NCBI RefSeq assembly: GCF_000763885.1 | Contig: NZ_JRKO01000033.1 | Location: forward strand, 1 to 64,000 | Length of the DNA: 64,000 bases | Source of the DNA: Paracoccus versutus | GTDB lineage: Bacteria; Pseudomonadota; Alphaproteobacteria; Rhodobacterales; Rhodobacteraceae | Direction: 5' to 3' | In this document: in pieces, positions 53,209-59,500 of the stretch | Numbering within the stretch: position 1 is the first letter of the stretch | How the letters are laid out: each line of letters starts with the position of its first letter | The notes under the pieces: generated by a model | What the model was told of the DNA's origin: nothing | What the model saw: only the letters and a program-made list of their open reading frames with translations | Database searches by the model: none | Translations under genes and position numbers: made by a program

Positions 53209-54386
53209 GCGCGGCCTCGCCCGAACCCTGGCCCGGCGCGCGGTCCGAGGCGCGGCCGGCCGTGCCGCCGCCCGCGCCCGTCGCCGTCTCGGTGCCGGCC
53301 GCCGGCGACGACACCGCCCGGCGCATCGCCGCGGCCATGGCGCCGCTGGACCCTGCGCTGGTGCTTTTGTTCGGCATGCCGGCCGAGGGGCTGCCCGCCC
53401 TGGGCGGCGCGCTGCGCGAGGCGCTGGGGCAGGGCTGCCGGATCGTCGGCTGTTCCTCGGTCGGCGAGATCGGCCCCGGCGGCTATTGCGCGCAGACGGT
53501 GACGGCGCTGGGGTTCCCCTCGGCCAGCTTCCGGGTCGGGGTCTGCGTGCTGCGCGACCAGGCGCTGGTGCCGGTGTCGGAATGGATGGCGACGCTGCGC
53601 CGCTTTCACGGCGATTTCCGCCCCGACCTGCGCCGCTCCAGCTTCGGCGTGCTGCTGGCCGATGCGCTGGCCCGGCAGGAGGACGTGCTGACCGCGACGC
53701 TGGACGCGGCGATCCCCGGCCTGCCGATCGTCGGCGGCTCCAGCGCCGAGGGCATGGGCTTCGGCCCGACCTGCCAGATGGTCGATGGTGTGGCCCATCC
53801 CGGCGCGGCGCTGTTCCTGCTGGTCGAGACCGACCTGGCGGCGGCCGAGGTTTCCTTCCAGCATTTCAGCCCGACCGACCGGCGCGCGGTCGTCACCGCC
53901 GCCGACCGCCACAACCGCATCATCCTGGAGCTGAACGACGAGCCGGCGGCGCAGGAATATGCCCGGCTGGCCGGCATCCCGGTCGAGGCGCTGACCCCGA
54001 CCGAATTCGCCCGCCATCCCTTGCTGCTGCGCACCGGCAAGCGCCATCACGTCCGCGCCATCCGCGCCATCACCCCCGAGGGCGGCCTGCAGCTTTTGTC
54101 CGGGATCGAGGCGGGCAGCATCCTGACGCTGGGCCGGGCCATGGACATGACCCGCGGCTTTGCCGAGGCGCTGGACGCGCTGCCGCGCCCGCCGCTGATG
54201 GTGCTGGGCTTCGACTGCGTGCTGCGGCGGCTGGCGCTGGAACGCGCCGGCATGGACGGGCAGATGTCGGAGCTTCTGGCGCGCTATCGCGTCGCCGGCT
54301 TCAACACCTATGGCGAGCAGCACAGCGGCATGCATGTGAACCAGACCTTCGTCGGCATGGCCCTGATGCCGCCCGCGCCGGGCTGA
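53205..54386 (+). CDS. FIST-domain sensory protein
   Basis: Encodes 393 residues, N- and C-terminal FIST domains. Blocks include IVGCSSVGEIGPGGY, IPGLPIVGGSSAEGMGFG, and the C-terminal NTYGEQHSGMHVNQTFVGMAL. FIST domains are ligand-sensing modules; some bind haem and respond to nitric oxide, others are thought to bind amino acids. It has no output domain and lies between a response regulator and a hybrid kinase, overlapping the first by four bases, so it probably feeds a signal to the kinase. Cytoplasmic, no signal peptide. Confidence 0.92.
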   Translation: MSAASPEPWPGARSEARPAVPPPAPVAVSVPAAGDDTARRIAAAMAPLDPALVLLFGMPAEGLPALGGALREALGQGCRIVGCSSVGEIGPGGYCAQTVTALGFPSASFRVGVCVLRDQALVPVSEWMATLRRFHGDFRPDLRRSSFGVLLADALARQEDVLTATLDAAIPGLPIVGGSSAEGMGFGPTCQMVDGVAHPGAALFLLVETDLAAAEVSFQHFSPTDRRAVVTAADRHNRIILELNDEPAAQEYARLAGIPVEALTPTEFARHPLLLRTGKRHHVRAIRAITPEGGLQLLSGIEAGSILTLGRAMDMTRGFAEALDALPRPPLMVLGFDCVLRRLALERAGMDGQMSELLARYRVAGFNTYGEQHSGMHVNQTFVGMALMPPAPG

Positions 54387-54389
54387 GCC

Positions 54390-55715
54390 ATGTTCCTGCG
54401 CGACGACGATCCCCCCGCCCGGCGGGTCGAGAAGCTGACGCGCATCGCCGATGTGCTGGTCGAGCGTATCGACCGGCTGGAGGAAAGCCGCGGCTCGGCC
54501 TGGTCCATGTTCCAGGCCGCCGTCGCGCTGGAGCAGGAGGTGCAGGCCCGCACGCGCGAACTGGAGCAGGCGCTGGCCGACCTGTCCGAACGCAACCGCG
54601 AGCTGGCCGTCGCCCGCGCCTCGGCCGAAGAGGCGAACCGCTCGAAGACCCGGTTCCTGCGCGCGGCGAGCCACGACCTGTTGCAGCCGCTGTCCGCCGC
54701 CAAGCTGTTCCTGTCGGCGCTGAAGGACACGCCGCTGGACGAGTTCCAGCGCGAGCTGACCGGCCGGCTTTCCGGCGCCTTCGAATCGGTCGAGGAGCTG
54801 ATGCACGCGGTGCTGGACATCTCGCGGCTGGACAGCCAGCGCATCGAGTTCCAGCGCAAGCCCGTCGACCTGGGCGAGCTGTTCCGCCGCCTGGCCGTCG
54901 AATATGCGCCCATGGCCGAGGCCAAGGAACTGCGGCTCAGCTTTGCGCCGACCTCGGCGGTGGTGGAAAGCGATCCGACCTTTCTGCGGCGGATCGCGCA
55001 GAACCTCGTCTCCAACGCGATCAAGTATACCGATCGTGGCGGCGTGCTGGTCGGCGTGCGCAAGCGCGGCGAGCGGGCGTGGCTCGAGATCTACGACACC
55101 GGCATCGGCATCGCCGCCACCGACCGCGCCCGCGTCTTCGACGAGTTCCAGCGCATCGGCCGCGAGGGCGGCGCGCCCGGCATGGGGCTGGGCCTGTCCA
55201 TCGTGCGCCGCGCCTGCGCCAAGCTGGGCCATCCCATCGCCATGGACAGCGAGCCGGGGCGTGGCACCGTCTTTCGCGTCAGCCTGCCGCTGGTCGCGCC
55301 GGGGGGCGAGGCCACGCGGCCCGAGGGCGCCGGCCAGGGCCCGCATCTGCGCGGCCGGGTGGCGCTGGTGGTCGAGAACGACGACGCCATGCGCCGCGCC
55401 CTGCAACTGGTGCTGCAGGACCGGCTGGGCATGGTGGCCCGCGTCTCGGGCGGCATCGCCGAGGCCCTGGCGCAGATGGGCGACGAGCCGCCGGACGTGG
55501 TGATCGCCGACTACAACCTCGACAATGGCGACACCGGCCTGCAGGCCATCGCGGCCTTGCGCAGGGCGGCCGGGCAGGCGGTGCCGGCCATCGTCGTCTC
55601 GGCCCGGCGGGGGCCGGAGCTGGGCGGCGCCTGCCAGAAGATGGGCGTGCCCCTGCTGGAAAAGCCGGTGCGCCCCGAGGACCTGCAGGCCATGCTGCAG
55701 CGGATGCTGGCCTAA
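54390..55715 (+). CDS. Hybrid histidine kinase (FlhS-like)
   Basis: Encodes 441 residues without transmembrane segments. A coiled-coil (residues ~45-85) leads to the HisKA box FLRAASHDLLQPLSAAKLFL with His95, a HATPase domain (NLVSNAIKYTDRGG, GTGIGI-type DTGIGIAA, GMGLGLSIVRR) and a C-terminal receiver with Asp in DVVIADYNLD (about residue 372). It is a soluble sensor that may take its input from the FIST protein encoded just upstream and passes phosphate to the regulator at 52498. Start ATG follows the FIST stop by three bases. Confidence 0.93.
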   Translation: MFLRDDDPPARRVEKLTRIADVLVERIDRLEESRGSAWSMFQAAVALEQEVQARTRELEQALADLSERNRELAVARASAEEANRSKTRFLRAASHDLLQPLSAAKLFLSALKDTPLDEFQRELTGRLSGAFESVEELMHAVLDISRLDSQRIEFQRKPVDLGELFRRLAVEYAPMAEAKELRLSFAPTSAVVESDPTFLRRIAQNLVSNAIKYTDRGGVLVGVRKRGERAWLEIYDTGIGIAATDRARVFDEFQRIGREGGAPGMGLGLSIVRRACAKLGHPIAMDSEPGRGTVFRVSLPLVAPGGEATRPEGAGQGPHLRGRVALVVENDDAMRRALQLVLQDRLGMVARVSGGIAEALAQMGDEPPDVVIADYNLDNGDTGLQAIAALRRAAGQAVPAIVVSARRGPELGGACQKMGVPLLEKPVRPEDLQAMLQRMLA

Positions 55716-55799
55716 GACCAAAGCAGCAGGCAGCCGGCGGCGGGCTTTCGCCGCGGCCCGGACGGGGGCAGGGTCGCTGACAGGGAAGGAAGGACCGGG

Positions 55800-56417
55800 A
55801 TGAACGTCTTGCGAGGACTGGCGCTGATCGCGCTGCTGGCCACGCCGCTTCGCGCGGGCGAGGCGGGCGACCTGGTCTTTGCCGAGCGTGGGCCCTGGGA
55901 TCTGTCGCAGGGACCGCTGGTCTGGACGCTGCGCCAGACCGGCCCCGAGGTTGGGGGTTTTGCACCGCTGGGCGAGGGCACCGTCACGCTGGCAGCCGTC
56001 GCCCCGGACGCCGCGGACGGCCCGCCGGCGCTGGAGCTGACCGAGCAGACGCCGCGCATCACGCGCAGGATCGGCCCCTTCCCGTCCTCGGGCGGCGATC
56101 CGGCGCTGACCTTCTTTCTGGAAACCATCGCGCGGGACATGGCGGCGCTGACCGGGGGCAGCCCGTTCTATATCCGCAACCGGCTGAAGGATGCGCTGTT
56201 TCGCGACGGCGCGGTCCGGCGCGAGGGCGAGGCGACCGTCGCCGTCTTCACGCCCTTCGCGCAGGACGAGAATCGCGGGCGCATGGCCGGCTTCGACACG
56301 CTGGAGCTGCGCTTCACCCTGGACGATCCGAAACGGCCGATCCGGCGCATGCTGGCCGAGACCGGCCCGCTGGCCGGCGGGCGGCCGGCCTATCACAGCG
56401 AAATGGTGTTGAAATGA
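55800..56417 (+). CDS. Hypothetical exported protein
   Basis: Encodes 205 residues with a signal peptide (LRGLALIALLATPLRAGEAGD). The mature protein is rich in beta-type strands, with no Cys and no known motif; a segment ITRRIGPFPSSGGDPALTFFLETIARDMAALTGGSPFYIRNRLKDAL is its most distinctive part. GGAAGGA precedes the ATG. It overlaps the next small gene by four bases, so both belong together; they lie downstream of the kinase and could be targets or accessories of the same regulon. Confidence 0.7.
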   Translation: MNVLRGLALIALLATPLRAGEAGDLVFAERGPWDLSQGPLVWTLRQTGPEVGGFAPLGEGTVTLAAVAPDAADGPPALELTEQTPRITRRIGPFPSSGGDPALTFFLETIARDMAALTGGSPFYIRNRLKDALFRDGAVRREGEATVAVFTPFAQDENRGRMAGFDTLELRFTLDDPKRPIRRMLAETGPLAGGRPAYHSEMVLK

Positions 56418-56752
56418 TCCGGGCAACCCTGACGGCAGCCCTGACGCTTTCGGCCGGCATGGCCTGGGCGCAGGCGATCAACGACTATCCGACCAATGCG
56501 CGGGCCGATTACGTCTTCGTCTGCATGGCGGCGAACGGCCAGACCCGCGAGATGCTGGAGCGGTGCAGCTGCGCCATCGACCAGATCGCCGAGATCCTGC
56601 CCTATGACGACTATGTCAAGGCCGAGACGGTGCTGGCCATGCGCCAGACGCCGGGCGAGCGCGCCGGCATCTTTCGCCAGGGCATCGCCGTCAACGACAT
56701 CGTCGCCAATTTCCGCCGCGCCGAGGCCGAGGCCGAGATCCTCTGCTTCTGA
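56414..56752 (+). CDS. Hypothetical small exported protein with clustered Cys
   Basis: Encodes 112 residues: signal peptide (TAALTLSAGMAWAQA), then a mature domain of about 93 residues with ADYVFVCMAANGQ, MLERCSCAIDQIAEIL, and a final Cys two residues from the end. The four Cys could form disulfides or bind metal. I do not recognise the family. It is translationally coupled to the preceding exported protein; a periplasmic two-protein unit is likely. Confidence 0.7.
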   Translation: MIRATLTAALTLSAGMAWAQAINDYPTNARADYVFVCMAANGQTREMLERCSCAIDQIAEILPYDDYVKAETVLAMRQTPGERAGIFRQGIAVNDIVANFRRAEAEAEILCF

Positions 56753-56810
56753 ACTGGACAATCCGCGCGCCCCGCGCTTCCTTGGCGGCGAGCTGAACAG
56801 GAGGGAAGCC

Positions 56811-57593
56811 ATGGATCTGGGGATCAGGGGCAAGAAGGGGCTTGTCTGCGCCGCGTCGAAGGGGTTGGGCCGGGCCTGCGCCGAAGCCCTGGCCGAGGCC
56901 GGGGTCGATCTGGTCGTCAACGCCCGCGGCGCCGAGGCGCTGGAGGCGGCCGCGCGCGACATCGCGTCGCGGCATGGCGTTTCGGTCACGCCGGTCGCCG
57001 CCGACATCACCACCGAAGAGGGCCGCGCCGCCGTGCTGGAGGCCCTGGGCGGCCAGGCCGACATCCTGGTCAACAATGCCGGCGGCCCGCCGCCCGGCAC
57101 CTGGACCGACTGGTCGCGCGAGGATTTCATCAAGGCCATCGACGCCAATATGCTGACCGCCATCGCGCTGATGCAGGCGCTGGTGCCGGGCATGATGGAG
57201 CGCGGCTGGGGCCGGGTGGTCAACATCACCTCGCAATCCGTGCGCTCGCCCATCGCGGTGCTGGGGCTGTCGAACACCGCCCGCGCCGGGCTGACCGGCT
57301 TTGTCGCCGGCATGTCGCGGCAGGTGGCGCCGCATGGCGTGGTGGTCAACAACCTGCTGCCCGGCATCCATGCTACCGACCGCGCCGTCAGCCTCGATTC
57401 GGGCGTGGCCAGGGCCGAGGGCATCGACCTCGACGAGGCCCGCCGCCGGCGCGAGGCGACGATCCCGACCCGCAGCTATGGCCGCCCCGAGGATTTCGGC
57501 GCCGCCTGCGCCTTCCTGTGCAGCCAGCAGGCGCGGTTCATGGTCGGTCAGAACATCCTGCTGGACGGGGGCGCGCTGAACGTCACGGTCTGA
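56811..57593 (+). CDS. Short-chain dehydrogenase/reductase, FabG-like
   Basis: Encodes 260 residues. The cofactor site is CAASKGLGRACAEAL (an ASKGLG variant of TGxxxGIG), NNAGGPP, catalytic Ser in NITSQS with a shifted Tyr/Lys region (SNTARAGLTGF) in which the usual YxxxK Tyr is not seen, and a C-terminal GQNILLDGGALNVTV. The missing Tyr is shared by a subfamily annotated as 3-oxoacyl-ACP reductase-like. Function is uncertain. AGGAGGG precedes the ATG. It ends five bases before an inverted repeat and the glycine riboswitch. Confidence 0.85.
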   Translation: MDLGIRGKKGLVCAASKGLGRACAEALAEAGVDLVVNARGAEALEAAARDIASRHGVSVTPVAADITTEEGRAAVLEALGGQADILVNNAGGPPPGTWTDWSREDFIKAIDANMLTAIALMQALVPGMMERGWGRVVNITSQSVRSPIAVLGLSNTARAGLTGFVAGMSRQVAPHGVVVNNLLPGIHATDRAVSLDSGVARAEGIDLDEARRRREATIPTRSYGRPEDFGAACAFLCSQQARFMVGQNILLDGGALNVTV

Positions 57594-57597
57594 AAAA

Positions 57598-57637
57598 CCG
57601 GGCGGCAGAAGGCTCTTGCCAGAATCCTGCCGCCCGG
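57598..57637. repeat. 11-bp inverted repeat between the SDR gene and the gcv leader
   Basis: CCGGGCGGCAG (57598-57608) and CTGCCGCCCGG (57627-57637) are perfect complements around an 18-base loop. It could end the SDR transcript, but there is no U-tract, and it brackets the candidate -35 element of gcvT, so an operator function is also possible. Confidence 0.65.
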
Positions 57638-57644
57638 CTACGAC
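57616..57644 (+). promoter_or_regulatory. Candidate gcvT promoter
   Basis: TTGCCA (57616-57621), 17-base spacer, TACGAC (57639-57644). Transcription would begin at about 57650, directly before the first glycine aptamer. The -10 is poor; placement is the main support. Confidence 0.45.
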
Positions 57645-57654
57645 GAAAGTCGGA

Positions 57655-57822
57655 AATCGGGAGACATTGGCGAAAAGCCAGGGCCGAAGGAGCAACCGCC
57701 CCAGGAATCTCTCAGGCAAAGGGACCGTTTTCCGCCGAACGCTCTGGAGAGAGGCGGCATCAGCCGCCCGCCGAAGGGATAACGATCTCAGGCGCCCCCG
57801 CTTAGGGGTAGGGACAGAGGGG
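57655..57822 (+). promoter_or_regulatory. Tandem glycine riboswitch upstream of gcvTHP
   Basis: Aptamer 1 (about 57658-57726) has the conserved GGGAGAC start, GCCGAAGGAGCAA core and AATCTCTCAGGCAAAGGGACCG end. Aptamer 2 (about 57742-57820) has CTCTGGAGAGA, CGCCGAAGGGATAACGATCTCAGGC and the closing GGGACAGAGG, with a variant core (GAAGGGATAAC instead of GAAGGAGCAA). The pair matches the known gcvT glycine riboswitch, which usually turns expression on when glycine is plentiful. The gcvT start follows about 50 bases later; no clear terminator stem was identified in the expression platform, so translational control is possible. Confidence 0.93.
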
Positions 57823-57870
57823 GCATCGCAGCGGCCGGGACAGGTCCGTCCGCAGAAAAGGGGGATGCCC

Positions 57871-58983
57871 ATGGCCGAGTTTCGGCGCACGACGCTATAT
57901 GACCTGCACCTTTCGCGCGGCGCGAAGATGGTGCCCTTTGCCGGCTGGGAGATGCCGGTGCAATATCCGATGGGCGTGCTGAACGAGCATCTGCATACCC
58001 GCGCCCATGCCGGGCTGTTCGACGTCAGCCACATGGGCCAGGTGATCCTGCGCGGGCCGGGCGCGGCCGAGGCGCTGGAGGCGCTGGTGCCCGCCGACAT
58101 CCTGGGCCTGGCCCAGGGGCGGCAGCGCTACGGGCTGTTCACCAATGAGGCGGGCGGCATCCTCGACGACCTGATGATCGCCAACAAGGGCGACCACCTG
58201 CTGCTGGTGGTGAACGCCGCCTGCGCCGAGCAGGACATCGCCCATCTGCGCCAGCTGGAGGCGCGCGGGATTTCGGTCGAGCCGGTGACGGATCGCGGGC
58301 TGCTGGCGCTGCAGGGGCCGGAGGCCGAGGCGGTGCTGGCGCGGCTGGTTCCCGGCGTGGCTGCGATGCGCTTCATGGACGTGGCCGAGTTCGACTGGCA
58401 GGGCGCGACGCTCTGGGTCAGCCGCTCGGGCTATACCGGCGAGGACGGGTTCGAGATTTCCGTGCCCGAGGACCGGGTGGTCGCCCTGGCCGAGGCGCTG
58501 CTGGCCGAGCCCGAGGTCGCGCCCATCGGGCTGGGCGCCCGCGACAGCCTGCGGCTGGAGGCGGGAATGCCGCTTTACGGCCATGACATGGACGGCTCGA
58601 CCCTGCCCGGCGAGGCGGGGCTCGGCTGGTCGATCCCCAAGGCGCGGCGCGCCGGCGGCGCCCGCGCGGGCGGCTTTCCCGGCGCGGATGCCGTGCTGGA
58701 GGAACTGGCCCGAGGCCCCGCCCAGAGCCGCACGGGCCTGCGCCCCGAGGGCCGCGCGCCGATCCGCGAGGGGGTCGGGATCTTCGACGCGGCCGAGGGC
58801 GGCGCCCTGCTGGGCAAGGTCTGCTCGGGCGGCTTCGGCCCCTCGGTCGGCGGGCCGATCGCCATGGCGATCCTGCCCGCGCGGCTTGCCCCCGGCGCCA
58901 CCGTCTGGGCCGAATTGCGCGGCCGGCGGCTGCCGGCGACGATCACCCCGCTTCCCTTCCATCAACCAAGCTACAGGCGCTGA
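57871..58983 (+). CDS. gcvT: Glycine cleavage system T protein
   Basis: Encodes 370 residues. Folate-binding blocks are present: PFAGWEMPVQY, HTRAHAGLFDVSHMGQV, NEAGGILDDLMI, SRSGYTGEDGFEI and GARDSLRLEAGMPLYGHD with the catalytic Asp. It releases ammonia and transfers the methylene from H-protein to tetrahydrofolate. An ATG six bases earlier (57865) is in frame, but AAGGGGG at 57858-57864 is better spaced for 57871. It is the first gene of gcvT-gcvH-gcvP and lies downstream of the glycine riboswitch. Confidence 0.96.
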   Translation: MAEFRRTTLYDLHLSRGAKMVPFAGWEMPVQYPMGVLNEHLHTRAHAGLFDVSHMGQVILRGPGAAEALEALVPADILGLAQGRQRYGLFTNEAGGILDDLMIANKGDHLLLVVNAACAEQDIAHLRQLEARGISVEPVTDRGLLALQGPEAEAVLARLVPGVAAMRFMDVAEFDWQGATLWVSRSGYTGEDGFEISVPEDRVVALAEALLAEPEVAPIGLGARDSLRLEAGMPLYGHDMDGSTLPGEAGLGWSIPKARRAGGARAGGFPGADAVLEELARGPAQSRTGLRPEGRAPIREGVGIFDAAEGGALLGKVCSGGFGPSVGGPIAMAILPARLAPGATVWAELRGRRLPATITPLPFHQPSYRR

Positions 58984-58993
58984 GAGGCCAGGC

Positions 58994-59350
58994 ATGTTGA
59001 AATACACCGAAGACCACGAATGGTTGAAACAGGACGGCGACGAGATCGTCGTCGGCATCACGGCGCATGCCAGCGAGCAGCTGGGCGACGTCGTCTTCGT
59101 CGAACTGCCCGAGGTCGGCCGCGAGGTCGAGGCGGGCGAGGAGATCGTGGTGATCGAATCGGTCAAGGCGGCGTCGGACATCGTGGCGCCGGTCGCGGGC
59201 GTCATCACCGCCGTCAACGAGGCGCTGCCCGACGCGCCCGGCGCGGTGAACGAGGATCCGATGGCGGCCTGGTTCTTTCGCATCAAGCCGGTCTCGGTCG
59301 ACCTGTCCGGTTTCCTGGACGAGGCGGGCTATCAGGCGCTGATCGGCTGA
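58994..59350 (+). CDS. gcvH: Glycine cleavage system H protein
   Basis: Encodes 118 residues. The lipoyl-lysine motif VIESVKAASDIVAPVAG is intact, with the usual YTEDHEWLK start and FLDEAGYQALIG end. It shuttles the aminomethyl group between P, T and L proteins. It is ten bases downstream of gcvT. A repeat-family hairpin follows before gcvP, which is unusual inside an operon. Confidence 0.97.
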   Translation: MLKYTEDHEWLKQDGDEIVVGITAHASEQLGDVVFVELPEVGREVEAGEEIVVIESVKAASDIVAPVAGVITAVNEALPDAPGAVNEDPMAAWFFRIKPVSVDLSGFLDEAGYQALIG

Positions 59351-59379
59351 GATTGCCGGGCCTGGCGGCCCGGCGGAAG

Positions 59380-59430
59380 CCGGGGGCTGTCTGCCCCCGG
59401 ACCCCCGAGAGTATTTGGAGAACGGAGAAA
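59380..59430 (+). repeat. Hairpin-GATATTT-type repeat, copy 5, inside the gcv operon
   Basis: CCGGGGGC..GCCCCCGG (59380-59400) followed by ACCCCCGAGAGTATTTGGAGAACGGAGAAAG. It lies in the 150-base gap between gcvH and gcvP. If it terminates, it would cut gcvP expression relative to gcvTH. Confidence 0.7.
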
Positions 59431-59500
59431 GGCGGGCGTTTCGGGCCCGCGCGATCTCCGGGACCGTCCCCGTGGATATACTGATGCATCGAGGCCAGTG

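Noticed and set aside
53079..56426. An 1115-codon minus-strand open frame over the regulator/FIST/kinase genes
   Set aside because: Antisense shadow with repetitive composition; the + strand encodes recognisable domains throughout.
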